Positions 7,709-16,936 of a stretch of 64,000 nt of DNA are shown one piece after another. The DNA is from Ruoffia tabacinasalis. Its GTDB lineage: Bacteria; Bacillota; Bacilli; Lactobacillales; Aerococcaceae. Made by a program: the position numbers and the translations under genes. Location of the stretch: assembly GCF_042652985.1 (NCBI RefSeq), contig NZ_JBHSHQ010000049.1, forward strand, positions 9,326-73,325, written 5' to 3'. The notes under the pieces were generated by a model, which was not told where the DNA came from, made no database searches, and worked only from the letters and a program-made list of their open reading frames with translations. Positions within the stretch are counted from its first letter, which is position 1, and each line of letters starts with the position of its first letter.

Positions 7709-8917
7709 ATGACAGATAATAAACGGAACGAAAAGCGTAAAGAAAGTTGGTTTGTAAGTCAATTTCTGAACAACCAATTTGTAATTTTCTTATTCAATAC
7801 ACTGTTAATTTTATTAATTATTTTAATATTTACACGTGTCGCGTACTTATTTACCCCAATCGTCACTTTTGTAAATTTAGTGGCTTTTCCAATTGTTGCA
7901 GCGGGGATTTTATATTATTTATTTTCACCATTTGTTGCGCAATTAATCCAACGAGGCGTATCAAGAAATATTTCGATTTGGATTATTTTTATCATTATTA
8001 TTGCATTAATTAGTTGGGGTATTTCCACATTAATTCCATTGCTAAGTGAGCAAGCGACGACATTCGTAGAGAATATACCTAATTATCAAGCATCTCTAAT
8101 GGAAACGATCGAGTCTTTACCCATCGATCTCGAAAGTGGTTTTATTGACCCGAATATTACTGAATATTTTGCCAATATTGATTGGAATAGTATCACAGAT
8201 CAGTTGAATACGATTATTACATCTACATTTGGCGGTTTAGGAAGTGTGATTGGAACGGTGGCACAATTGGTAACCGGGTTAATTACAATGCCAGTGTTAC
8301 TATATTATTTATTGCTAGAAGGATATAAAATTCCGCAATATATTCTCTACCATGTGCCAGATAAATACCGACCAAAAGTAGGGCGGATTTTATTCAAGTC
8401 GAATCACCAAATCTCCCAGTATATTCGAGGTCAAATTTTAGTAGCACTCGTAGTCGGGATAATCTTTGCGATTGGTTACTCAATCATCGGTTTAGATTAT
8501 GCAATATCACTTTCTGTGATTGCGGGTATATTTAATATTATTCCTTATTTGGGTTCTATTATGGCGGTTGTACCGGCATTAATTATCGGACTATTAATCT
8601 CGCCATACATGTTTATCAAAGTATTAATTGTAGTTGCTATCGAGCAATTGCTTGAAGGACGATTTGTATCGCCACAAATATTAGGAAACAATTTAAAAAT
8701 ACATCCAGTAACAATCCTATTAGTATTACTAGGTGCCGGACGCCTATTCGGCTTATCAGGAGTTATCTTAGGGGTTCCAGGCTATGCGGTTATTAAAGTA
8801 ATTGTGACGGAGCTGTATAATACATTCCGAGAATCTTCAGGATTATTTGAAGAAGCATACGAAGTGGAAACATTACCACCTGAAGTCATCGCAAGTCCTG
8901 TAGAGGAAAAAGAATAA
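7709..8917 (+). CDS. AI-2E family transporter (PF01594 type membrane protein)
   Basis: 402 residues with about eight membrane segments. They form two groups separated by a soluble section (~120-190) with the PNYQASLMETIESLP region. The C-terminal half has the family block GAGRLFGLSGVILGVPGYAVIKV. The family includes E. coli TqsA and many proteins linked to exporting small molecules or Na+/H+ exchange, so the name does not prove AI-2 transport. The ATG at 7709 follows TTGGAG; a GTG at 7700 is possible. The next gene begins 19 bases downstream, suggesting cotranscription. Confidence 0.85.
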   Translation: MTDNKRNEKRKESWFVSQFLNNQFVIFLFNTLLILLIILIFTRVAYLFTPIVTFVNLVAFPIVAAGILYYLFSPFVAQLIQRGVSRNISIWIIFIIIIALISWGISTLIPLLSEQATTFVENIPNYQASLMETIESLPIDLESGFIDPNITEYFANIDWNSITDQLNTIITSTFGGLGSVIGTVAQLVTGLITMPVLLYYLLLEGYKIPQYILYHVPDKYRPKVGRILFKSNHQISQYIRGQILVALVVGIIFAIGYSIIGLDYAISLSVIAGIFNIIPYLGSIMAVVPALIIGLLISPYMFIKVLIVVAIEQLLEGRFVSPQILGNNLKIHPVTILLVLLGAGRLFGLSGVILGVPGYAVIKVIVTELYNTFRESSGLFEEAYEVETLPPEVIASPVEEKE

Positions 8918-8936
8918 AAGTAAAAGGTTGAAGTAT

Positions 8937-10421
8937 ATGAACAAACACATTAACAAAATGAAATTTTATAAAAAAATAGGGCTCGTATTTATTGGAGTTC
9001 TGTTCCTTGTCGGTTGCGGCAAGATTGAAGAAACAATTGAAGAGGTTGTTTCTAGTCAAGAAGTAAGTCAAGTAGAATCAGATGTTACACCTTCAAGTGC
9101 GGAAAATGCTGAAAATGAAACAGCCATTGATGCGCGCTTTGTGCCAGAATTTAGTCAAGTGATTGCTGAATTTAGAAACAGTGATGTTTTAACACTAGCG
9201 GAAGAGTCTAACTTTAAAGTGAATGAAACATTCTCTCAAACACAGAATAATTTTCAATTAAGTGTCGAGAATATGGAAGTCTTTGAAGTTGACAGTGCCG
9301 ATGAATCTGTAAGTAGCGAATTTAACTATGAAGACAATCCAGGTGCAGTTATCTTAATGGAAGTTGCTATAACAAACTTAACAGATGAAACGATTTATTA
9401 CCCGATTGAAGGCTTAAGAATGAGTTATCAATCAGCAGATATGCAAATGCACCCATCATCCGCTTTATATCCAGCTCAAAGCGGGGATTTAACGAAAATA
9501 CTCGAACAAAATAACGGCGAAATAAGACCAAGCATGACTGTTAACGGTTATCTTATTTATAGCCTTGGTCAGGATGAGTGGGAAGAAGCATCAGATTTAG
9601 GAAATGTTTACCTAACTGTTGTACCACCTCAGTCGGAACCAGATGCCATCTCAGGAGTGGGTGCAAGTTTACTAGGAGATGAACGCGTTCTTTACTTACC
9701 TTTAGACGAGGAGACTCAAGAGCAATTATCTGAGAATAATCAAATGATTCCAGATCGTTTATCATCAGAATGGTGGGGTCAAAAGACGATCTTAGCTCAA
9801 GATGAATTGAACGAAACGAGTGAAGATGACGATGTTTCAGTTGAGTTATTAAGAGCTGAAATCAGTGATTTTGAACCGAAAGATATTTATGAAGAAAATT
9901 TTCAAAACTTTAATTATGGTCAAATCATCGTATCTATTGAGTATGAAGTTACTAATAATAGCGATCATGAACTCCTTCCAGTAGATGGGGTTGCCACTTT
10001 ACAAATTGGTGAAGATAGCTTGAATAGTGATTACGTCTTAATTAATGATTACAACGGTACGGTCATCAAACCAGGAGATAGTTATACAACAATTAAGACT
10101 TTTGCCTTAGATAAACTGAGATATCAAGAAGTTTGGCAAGGGGAACCCTTATATATCGCGATTAACACACCAGTGAAAAGTGATGATGAAGAAGAATTAG
10201 AAGAGGAAGCTGCAGAAGAAACAATTGAAGATAGCGACGATTTAATTTATTACTTTGATTTCACTTGGACACCTAATTTGGTTAATTACATCAATGAAGA
10301 TTTAGATGTTGTAAGTGAAAGTGAATATCAAACGGATAATGAGTCACTTGATGAGAGTGACTCAGAAGAAGTTGAAGAGGAAGAGAGTTCAACTGATGAA
10401 GCGAGTGATGAATTAAATTAA
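8937..10421 (+). CDS. Large acidic lipoprotein with two beta-sandwich-like domains (DUF5068/DUF4352-like), function unknown
   Basis: 494 residues. A basic N-region and hydrophobic core end in the lipobox LVGC, so the mature protein starts at Cys and is lipid-anchored outside. Two similar regions follow. Each has a 'hydrophobic-x-V-x-x-xNxT/S' strand typical of DUF4352-like immunoglobulin-fold domains: VILMEVAITNLTDETIYYP and IIVSIEYEVTNNSDHELLP. I therefore suspect an internal duplication; DUF5068 is a second family name that fits. Acidic low-complexity stretches occur near 10190-10235 and at the extreme C-terminus. Start: ATG 8937 with AAAAGG 9 bases upstream; TTG 8930 overlaps that site. 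No function is assigned. Confidence 0.7.
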   Translation: MNKHINKMKFYKKIGLVFIGVLFLVGCGKIEETIEEVVSSQEVSQVESDVTPSSAENAENETAIDARFVPEFSQVIAEFRNSDVLTLAEESNFKVNETFSQTQNNFQLSVENMEVFEVDSADESVSSEFNYEDNPGAVILMEVAITNLTDETIYYPIEGLRMSYQSADMQMHPSSALYPAQSGDLTKILEQNNGEIRPSMTVNGYLIYSLGQDEWEEASDLGNVYLTVVPPQSEPDAISGVGASLLGDERVLYLPLDEETQEQLSENNQMIPDRLSSEWWGQKTILAQDELNETSEDDDVSVELLRAEISDFEPKDIYEENFQNFNYGQIIVSIEYEVTNNSDHELLPVDGVATLQIGEDSLNSDYVLINDYNGTVIKPGDSYTTIKTFALDKLRYQEVWQGEPLYIAINTPVKSDDEEELEEEAAEETIEDSDDLIYYFDFTWTPNLVNYINEDLDVVSESEYQTDNESLDESDSEEVEEEESSTDEASDELN

Positions 10422-10439
10422 TCGAATGGGAGTTGGAAT

Positions 10440-11120
10440 ATGGGAGCAATCGTTAATGCAGTAGCCATCATTGTGTGTTCTTTGATTGGACTACAAATTC
10501 GTTCAGGTATCCCTGAGCGAGTACAAAAAAGTTTAATGCAAGCTGTTGGCTTGTGTGTTCTATCTATCGGAATTGCCGGTGCAATCCAAGGGAATAATAC
10601 TATTGTTATGATTTTAAGTATTGTTCTTGGAACACTCATTGGCGAGTGGGTTGATATTGATCGCCGTGTTCTATTTGGCATTAATAAAGTAGAGAAGAAA
10701 ATCGGTAAAGGTAGTGCCAAATACGGTGACCTTTCACACGGAATGGTCAGTGCCGCAATGATTTTCTGTATTGGATCAATGGCCATTGTCGGATCTTTAG
10801 AAAGTGGCCTCATTGGTGACAATACAACTCTTTATACGAAAAGTATCTTAGATGGTATTACATCGATTCTATTAGCATCATCTTTAGGTATTGGTGTTAC
10901 CTTAGCATCAATTCCTGTTCTATTGATTCAAGGAAGTATTATTATTTTTGCTGGCTTACTAGAGCCTTGGCTACCCGCGGATGTCATCACAGAGATTATC
11001 TGTGTAGGTTCTGTATTATTAGTTGGCTTAGGCTTGAATATGATTGAAGTCACTCAATTCAAAATAATGAATTTTGTTCCAGCAATTATCTTACCTGTAA
11101 TAATTATGTTATTTATTTAA
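10440..11120 (+). CDS. DUF554 family membrane protein
   Basis: A 226-residue polytopic protein of the DUF554 (YdfK-like) family. It begins MGAIVNAVAIIVCSLIGL and carries the conserved IGEWVDID and 'FCIGSMAIVGSLESGL' blocks typical of that family. Seven or so hydrophobic segments are visible. The physiological substrate is not known; a transport role is often assumed without proof. GGGAG precedes the ATG, 18 bases after the lipoprotein stop. It is probably in one transcript with the upstream lipoprotein and the downstream peptidase. Confidence 0.85.
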   Translation: MGAIVNAVAIIVCSLIGLQIRSGIPERVQKSLMQAVGLCVLSIGIAGAIQGNNTIVMILSIVLGTLIGEWVDIDRRVLFGINKVEKKIGKGSAKYGDLSHGMVSAAMIFCIGSMAIVGSLESGLIGDNTTLYTKSILDGITSILLASSLGIGVTLASIPVLLIQGSIIIFAGLLEPWLPADVITEIICVGSVLLVGLGLNMIEVTQFKIMNFVPAIILPVIIMLFI

Positions 11121-11150
11121 GTAAATGTAGAAAAGAAAGGGCGTTATAAA

Positions 11151-12902
11151 ATGTACAAATGGCAACTCGATGATTTATATGTAGGCTATGAGAGTGAAGA
11201 ATTTAAATCGGATTGGGCAAAATTAAAGCAATTCGAAGAGGATTTTAACCAATTAACTTTAGAAGATAATTTAGAAGATATTAAAGCGGCTGTGAGATTT
11301 AAAGAAGACTTATTAATTACAGCAAGACGCATTGGATCATTCATTAGCCTAACATTATCAACAAATACAACTGATGAAACTTCGACTAATTATCGTGGTC
11401 AGTTTTCAAAAGTAATGTCACAACTGACTAAAAACCAAATTATCTTAGATCGTTTTTTAGGAAGTATTACAACCGATATTACTCAAGATAGTGAGTTATC
11501 AGACTATATATTTGCCTTTAATGAATTGAAAGAAGAAGCAAAGCATTTATTAGATGAAGATATTGAAGCAGTGATTTCAAAACTAGATAACTCAGGTGCA
11601 AGTGCTTGGTCAAACTTACATACATTCTTAACTTCTACAGTAGAAACTGACGTAGATGGAACAACATATACGTTAAGTGAAATTCGAAACTTAGCTTATG
11701 ATGCAGACCAAGATGTACGTAAAAAAGCCTATGAAGCTGAATTAGCCATGTATGACAAAATTAAAGACCCCGTTGCTTTCTCATTAAATAATATTAAACA
11801 ACAAGTTCTAACAACTTCATCATTACGTGGCTATGAGTCACCCATAGATGAAACGTTGCAACAATCACGCATGGACCGTAAAACATTAGACAGTTTAATG
11901 ACAGCAATTCAAAAATACTTACCTGAATTCAGACGTTATTTAAAACAAAAAGCCACTTACTTAGGACATAAAAATGGCTTACCATTCTATGATTTATTCG
12001 CACCCATGGGTGAAGCAAGTCAACAATTCTCAGTTGAAGAATCTGGAGAATACTTAGTAAACCACTTTAGACCTTTCTCAGATAAGTTAGCTGATTTAGT
12101 GCAAGAATTTTACGATAAGAACTATGTGGATTTCATTCCAAGAAAAGGTAAACGAGGCGGGGCGTTCTGCTCAAACTTACCATTTATTGGTCAATCACGG
12201 ATTGTGACAAACTTTGATGGGTCTCTATCTAGTGTCATTACAATGGCACATGAATTGGGCCATGCGTATCACGGTTCAATTATTCAAGCCCATAAACCAT
12301 TGAATTGGTCATATTCAATGCCAGTTGCAGAAACAGCGTCTACATTTAACGAAACATTAATTATGAATGACTTGTTAAATAATACAGATGATGAAGTGGA
12401 GCAACTTGCTTTAATCGAATCATTATTACAAGATACGACTCAAATTATCGTTGATATTTATTCACGTTATTATTTTGAAACAAAATTAATTGAAGCAAAA
12501 GAAGATAAATTCTTATTCAGTCAACAACTGGAAGAGTTAATGAAAGAAGCTCAATTAGAAGCTTATGGCGACGGGTTAGACCCAGATTACTTACATCCAT
12601 ATATGTGGGTAAATAAAGGTCATTATTATTCAGCTGGTTTAAGTTTCTACAACTTCCCTTATGCATTTGGTGGTTTGTTCGCTAGAGGATTATACACAAT
12701 CTATGAAGAGCAACCAGAAGGGTTCGTTGAACGCTATGATGAGTTATTGAAACTAACGACAGTCTCATCTGTTGAAGACACAGCAAAAGCGATGGATGTC
12801 GACGTCTCGGATGTTGCGTTCTGGGAGAAATCTTTAGACACGTTTGTTAACTACATCGATCAATTTGAAGAAATCACAAACAAATTAATGACAACAAAAT
12901 AA
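11151..12902 (+). CDS. Oligoendopeptidase F-type metallopeptidase (M3B family)
   Basis: 583 residues, mostly helical, with the zinc-binding motif HELGH (about residue 367) and the downstream ETASTFNE segment whose Glu is the third zinc ligand. It is a cytosolic enzyme that cuts short peptides of about 7-17 residues, usually from oligopeptide uptake or leader peptide turnover. AAGAAAGGG precedes the ATG. The 'GHYYSAGLSFYNFPYAFG' region near the end is the substrate-binding Tyr/His cluster of M3 enzymes. It ends at a terminator shared with gatD. PepF is the closest named relative; the exact subgroup is not certain. Confidence 0.92.
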   Translation: MYKWQLDDLYVGYESEEFKSDWAKLKQFEEDFNQLTLEDNLEDIKAAVRFKEDLLITARRIGSFISLTLSTNTTDETSTNYRGQFSKVMSQLTKNQIILDRFLGSITTDITQDSELSDYIFAFNELKEEAKHLLDEDIEAVISKLDNSGASAWSNLHTFLTSTVETDVDGTTYTLSEIRNLAYDADQDVRKKAYEAELAMYDKIKDPVAFSLNNIKQQVLTTSSLRGYESPIDETLQQSRMDRKTLDSLMTAIQKYLPEFRRYLKQKATYLGHKNGLPFYDLFAPMGEASQQFSVEESGEYLVNHFRPFSDKLADLVQEFYDKNYVDFIPRKGKRGGAFCSNLPFIGQSRIVTNFDGSLSSVITMAHELGHAYHGSIIQAHKPLNWSYSMPVAETASTFNETLIMNDLLNNTDDEVEQLALIESLLQDTTQIIVDIYSRYYFETKLIEAKEDKFLFSQQLEELMKEAQLEAYGDGLDPDYLHPYMWVNKGHYYSAGLSFYNFPYAFGGLFARGLYTIYEEQPEGFVERYDELLKLTTVSSVEDTAKAMDVDVSDVAFWEKSLDTFVNYIDQFEEITNKLMTTK

Positions 12903-12912
12903 TTAAACACAA

Positions 12913-12960
12913 AAAATTATCCCTGACTTTTTCAATAAAAAATGAGTCAGGGATAATTTT
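12913..12960. terminator. Bidirectional terminator between the M3 peptidase gene and gatD
   Basis: A 16-bp perfect stem (12913-12928 with 12945-12960) flanked by A and T tracts on both sides. It can serve both converging transcripts. Confidence 0.88.
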
Positions 12961-13607
12961 TATTTATTTTGTATCGCTAAATCAACAATATGTCTTGCGA
13001 GCCATTCATTTCGAACGAGTAAGGGACCGTGGAAGTAAGAGCCGAAGGTGTTTTTGTAATGAACTCCTTCAGTTTGGTCCACACCGTTATTCCCGTTTCC
13101 TATTATAACACGCCCCAGAGGTTTTAACTCAGATCCTAGATGAGTGACGCCGTTGTGGTTTTCAAAGCCATAATAAGTTTGATCATTTTCTTCATCATAG
13201 ATTTCAATATCACCTATAAAACGAGAATCAATTTGTCTCTCAGTATAATGAGGTAAGATATTCATACCCTCTAAACGATCACCAGCGGCATTAATGTAGT
13301 ATTGACCAAGTAATTGAAAGCCACCACAAATGGTTAACATAACACCGTCGTTCTCGATGAACGATGCAATTTCATCGCGGATGCGAGGTAAATCTTGCGA
13401 GACAATCTTTTGTTCATAATCTTGCCCACCACCGAAGAAAAGCAAATCAAAATCTTCAGCTAGAAAGTCATCACCTAGACTGACAATCGTTGTTTCAACC
13501 TGATAACCTGCTTCTTTAGCGTAATGCTGAAGCATTAGTAAGTTTCCATTATCGCCATATGTATTCATTAAGTTGCCATATAGATGACCAATTCGAATAT
13601 TTTTCAT
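12960..13607 (-). CDS. gatD: Lipid II isoglutaminyl synthase, glutaminase subunit GatD
   Basis: A CobB/CobQ-type class I glutamine amidotransferase of 215 residues. It frees ammonia from Gln for MurT, which amidates the alpha-carboxyl of D-Glu in lipid II. The nucleophile Cys is at residue 94 (LTICGGFQLLGQYY) and the His partner at 193 (YFHGP), close to the positions known for S. aureus GatD. The start is ambiguous: ATG 13607 or GTG 13616 nine bases upstream; both have only an A-rich, weak ribosome site. It lies about 20 bases after murT, the standard murT-gatD operon. It completes peptidoglycan amidation together with the dcw enzymes in this window. Confidence 0.92.
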   Translation of the reverse strand: MKNIRIGHLYGNLMNTYGDNGNLLMLQHYAKEAGYQVETTIVSLGDDFLAEDFDLLFFGGGQDYEQKIVSQDLPRIRDEIASFIENDGVMLTICGGFQLLGQYYINAAGDRLEGMNILPHYTERQIDSRFIGDIEIYDEENDQTYYGFENHNGVTHLGSELKPLGRVIIGNGNNGVDQTEGVHYKNTFGSYFHGPLLVRNEWLARHIVDLAIQNK

Positions 13608-13629
13608 AAAGGGCACTCTTTTCTTTAAG

Positions 13630-14970
13630 TTATTTTGTTATATAGCCTGCTTGAATTAATTCTTTTCGTAAATCCAGCATGGCTGTATAAGTTGCGAAGA
13701 TATGGACACTGTCTGTCTTCGCTTCGCGAGTCGCTTGAACCACTTCTTCTACAGAATTGAGTTCTTGAATGTCACCATCGAATAACTCTGCTACTTCTAA
13801 GCGTTTCGTCATATCTTCTTTACGCATTCCTGCAGTGTAGACAGATTGAATATTGAAATCAGACATCTTCTCGAAGTCTCCGTCCCAAATCCAACTCACA
13901 TCTGTTCCATCAGCGTATTGATTGTTTAAAATCGCAATAAACGTCGATGGGTCTTTATCCAGGCCAACTAAGTCAATCACTTGATTTAAGCCGACGGGGT
14001 TCTTAACTAAATTAATTAACACTTGCTTGCCTTCAATATCTAAAATCTCTTGACGGCCAAAGACACGTTCTGCTTTCTCAAAGCCATCGTGAATTTGTTC
14101 AGGAGATAAATCAAAGAAGCGACCTAAACTATAAGCAGCTAAGGCATTGTAGATATTATACATTCCAGCGACTGGAATTTGGAATTGATAATCATTAATT
14201 GTAAAAGTTGAGTCTGTAATGTTCAAATCATCTAAACTCGTCACTTTATAGTCCAACTCAGGGCGTTTAAAGTCACAATTTTCACAATAGAATTTACCTT
14301 GGTTCGCATAAGTTAACGTGTGGTATTTTAACACGTGGTCACACTTAGGACATAAGATACCATCAGTGTTATGATGCGGAACGACATTGCCATCCATTTG
14401 ATCTTCAAAACCAAAGTAAAGACGAGGGTTTGGTAAATCAATGGAATTTAAGATCGGCGAGTCTGCATTAGAAATCACTGTCGCTTCAGGCACTTCTTTT
14501 GCTGCATCAGCCATTAATTTATAAATTGTATATATTTCACCGTAACGGTCCATTTGATCACGAAAGACGTTCGTGTGAACAAATACTTTCGGCTGCACGT
14601 ATTTGACAACGTGTTTTAGGGAACCTTCATCAACTTCAAGCACAGCAATGCCTTTTTTATTTTTCTCAAGGCGAGGGGCAGCTAGAAAAGTACTGACAAT
14701 CCCTTGCTGCATATTTGAACCTGTCGGGTTAGTTAAGACGTGAGGGTAAGCTTCATTCAAAGCGTAGACACTTAACGCAGTCGTTAAGGTTTTACCATTC
14801 GTTCCAGTGATGATAGCAACATCATAGTTTTCACCTAATGTAGTTAGTATATCAGGGTCAATCGTTAAGGCTAGTTTACCGGGCAAACTACTTCCGCCAC
14901 CAGTAAATTTTGTAAGAGCCCAACGAGATAGGCGGCCAACGTGAGTGGCAATATTACTTCTAAAGCTCAT
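13630..14970 (-). CDS. murT: Lipid II isoglutaminyl synthase, Mur ligase-like subunit MurT
   Basis: 446 residues. An ATP-binding Mur ligase central domain carries GTNGKT at residues 56-61. A four-Cys zinc ribbon is inserted within it (C207, C210, C229, C232). The C-terminal DUF1727 domain, which holds the VKNPVGLNQVI segment, follows. MurT activates the D-Glu carboxyl of lipid II with ATP and uses ammonia from GatD. AAGGAG precedes the ATG. Transcription starts in the 288-base gap shared with the divergent tdk operon; on the minus strand a TATAAT lies near 15050, but I could not find a convincing -35. Confidence 0.93.
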   Translation of the reverse strand: MSFRSNIATHVGRLSRWALTKFTGGGSSLPGKLALTIDPDILTTLGENYDVAIITGTNGKTLTTALSVYALNEAYPHVLTNPTGSNMQQGIVSTFLAAPRLEKNKKGIAVLEVDEGSLKHVVKYVQPKVFVHTNVFRDQMDRYGEIYTIYKLMADAAKEVPEATVISNADSPILNSIDLPNPRLYFGFEDQMDGNVVPHHNTDGILCPKCDHVLKYHTLTYANQGKFYCENCDFKRPELDYKVTSLDDLNITDSTFTINDYQFQIPVAGMYNIYNALAAYSLGRFFDLSPEQIHDGFEKAERVFGRQEILDIEGKQVLINLVKNPVGLNQVIDLVGLDKDPSTFIAILNNQYADGTDVSWIWDGDFEKMSDFNIQSVYTAGMRKEDMTKRLEVAELFDGDIQELNSVEEVVQATREAKTDSVHIFATYTAMLDLRKELIQAGYITK

Positions 14971-15195
14971 TCATAATTCTCCTTTGGTGAGTAAGATTAC
15001 TCTTTTAACATTAGTATTTTAGCAATCATCCGTCTTAAAATAAAGTATTATATTTCCATAAAGTCATTCCAAAATACACTTTTACCATAATTGTAATCAA
15101 AGTCGAATGCAGGTATGATATTCTTAGTTAGGAATATATAGAGTATACCCTAAAATCACTTAAGATATTTTTATGATAATATTTCATCCAAGCAA

Positions 15196-15224
15196 TTGAC
15201 TAAGATGCTTGAGTATTTTATTAT
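15196..15224 (+). promoter_or_regulatory. SigA-type promoter of the tdk operon
   Basis: TTGACT (15196-15201), a 17-base spacer and TATTAT (15219-15224), 34 bases before the tdk ATG. The remainder of the 14971-15258 gap is AT-rich and holds the murT promoter region on the other strand. Confidence 0.75.
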
Positions 15225-15258
15225 TAATAGTTGAGAGTAGAAAAGAAGGAGTTAGATC

Positions 15259-15864
15259 ATGGCGAAACTGTACTTCAAATTCGGTGCAATGAATAGTGGG
15301 AAATCAATTGAAATCGTAAAGGTTGCACATAACTACGAAGAGCAAAATAAACCGGTTAAAATTTTTACGAGTGCTGTCGATACACGTACAAAAGTAGGCT
15401 TAGTTGCAAGTCGTACAGGATTAGAACGTGAAGCAACTCCGATTACGGATGACATGGATTTATTTGAAGAGATTGCTGCAATTGATACGGAGTTATATTG
15501 TATCTTAATCGACGAAGCGCAATTCTTAAAGAAACATCATATATTAGAACTTGCTCGTGTTGTAGATCAACTAAACATACCAGTCATGGCTTTTGGATTA
15601 AAAAACGATTTCTCAAACGAGCTATTTGAAGGTTCAAAATACCTTCTAATCTATGCTGACAAGATTGAAGAACTCAAGACAATTTGTTGGTATTGTCACC
15701 GTAAAGCAACAATGAACTTAAGAATTAATGACGGAGAACCGGTATATACAGGGGAACAAATCCAAATAGGTGGAAATGAATCCTACTTACCAGTCTGCCG
15801 AAGCTGCTATCACAATCCAGGCGGCGTAAACAAGTTAAAAGAAATGGGGAAAAATAATGTTTGA
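15259..15864 (+). CDS. tdk: Thymidine kinase
   Basis: 201 residues, a type II (TK1-like) enzyme that phosphorylates thymidine to dTMP for salvage. The P-loop GAMNSGKS lies at residues 9-16 and the DEAQF Walker B-like motif at ~90. A zinc-binding lasso region follows (CWYC ... CRSC), with the thymidine-binding loop between. GAAGGAG precedes the ATG. It is the first gene of tdk-prfA-prmC-sua5-glyA-upp, an order common in Lactobacillales. It overlaps prfA by 8 bases, so translation is coupled. Confidence 0.96.
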   Translation: MAKLYFKFGAMNSGKSIEIVKVAHNYEEQNKPVKIFTSAVDTRTKVGLVASRTGLEREATPITDDMDLFEEIAAIDTELYCILIDEAQFLKKHHILELARVVDQLNIPVMAFGLKNDFSNELFEGSKYLLIYADKIEELKTICWYCHRKATMNLRINDGEPVYTGEQIQIGGNESYLPVCRSCYHNPGGVNKLKEMGKNNV

Positions 15865-16936
15865 ACAACTAGATTCGTTAATTTTTCGCTATGACGAAGT
15901 CAATGAATTACTAAGTGACCCAAGTGTGATTAGTGATACAAATCGTCTACGAGAATTAACAATTGAAGAAAGTGATTTAAGACCCAAAGTCGAAAAAATC
16001 AAACGCTATAAACAAGTTAATGAAGAAATCGGTGAAACAGAAGAAATTCTATCTGAGAACACCGACGATGAAATGGCTGAGTTAGCGAAAGAAGAATTAT
16101 CATCATTAAAATCTGAGCGTGAAGAATTAGAAAGCCAAATTAAAATTATGATGATTCCTGAAGATCCAAATGATAAAAAGAATATCATTATGGGAATTCG
16201 TGGAGCAGCCGGTGGAGACGAAGCACAATTATTCGCTGGAGATTTATTAGATATGTATACACATTACGCTACTAACCAAGGTTGGAAAGTAGAAGTCATT
16301 GATGCAAACATTACGGGTATCGGTGGTTATAAAGAAGTAACCTTAATGATTTCAGGCGACAAAGTGTATTCAAAACTTAAATATGAAAACGGTGCTCACC
16401 GTGTTCAACGAGTTCCTGAGACTGAATCTCAAGGACGTGTACATACTTCAACGGCAACTGTAATCGTTATGCCAGAAGCGGAAGAAATCGATTTCGATAT
16501 CGATGACAATGATATCCGTGTCGACATCTACCACGCGAGTGGAGCGGGTGGACAGCACGTTAACAAGACAGCTTCAGCTGTACGTTTAACACATATTCCA
16601 ACGAATACAGTTGTTGCGATGCAAGATGAGCGTTCACAATTGAAAAACCGTGAAAAAGCAATGAAAATCTTACGTGCACGTGTGTTCGATAAAGTGCAAG
16701 AAGAACAACAATCTGAGATTGATGCAGATCGTAAATTAAAAATCGGAACAGGGGACCGCTCTGAAAGAATCCGTACATATAACTTCCCACAAAGCCGAGT
16801 GACTGATCACCGAATTGGACTAACAATTCAACAGTTAGACGCAATCTTAAGTGGTAATTTAGATGACATAATTGATGCATTAATTGTCTACGACCAAACT
16901 CAACTATTGGAGGAGTTAAATGGTCCAAACAGTTAA
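15857..16936 (+). CDS. prfA: Peptide chain release factor 1
   Basis: 359 residues, the family length. It reads UAA/UAG stops through a PxT tripeptide, here P-E-T (187-189, in RVPETESQGR), and hydrolyses peptidyl-tRNA through the GGQ loop (231-233, GAGGQHVNK). The N-terminal helical domain 1 is Glu/Lys-rich. It overlaps tdk by 8 and prmC by 17 bases. PrmC, encoded next, methylates the Gln of this GGQ motif, so the two products form a functional pair. Confidence 0.97.
   Translation: MFEQLDSLIFRYDEVNELLSDPSVISDTNRLRELTIEESDLRPKVEKIKRYKQVNEEIGETEEILSENTDDEMAELAKEELSSLKSEREELESQIKIMMIPEDPNDKKNIIMGIRGAAGGDEAQLFAGDLLDMYTHYATNQGWKVEVIDANITGIGGYKEVTLMISGDKVYSKLKYENGAHRVQRVPETESQGRVHTSTATVIVMPEAEEIDFDIDDNDIRVDIYHASGAGGQHVNKTASAVRLTHIPTNTVVAMQDERSQLKNREKAMKILRARVFDKVQEEQQSEIDADRKLKIGTGDRSERIRTYNFPQSRVTDHRIGLTIQQLDAILSGNLDDIIDALIVYDQTQLLEELNGPNS

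Noticed and set aside
10418..10822. Long minus-strand open frame opposite the DUF554 gene
   Set aside because: It mirrors the codons of a clear membrane protein gene, has no ribosome site and the translation is unlike any family I know.
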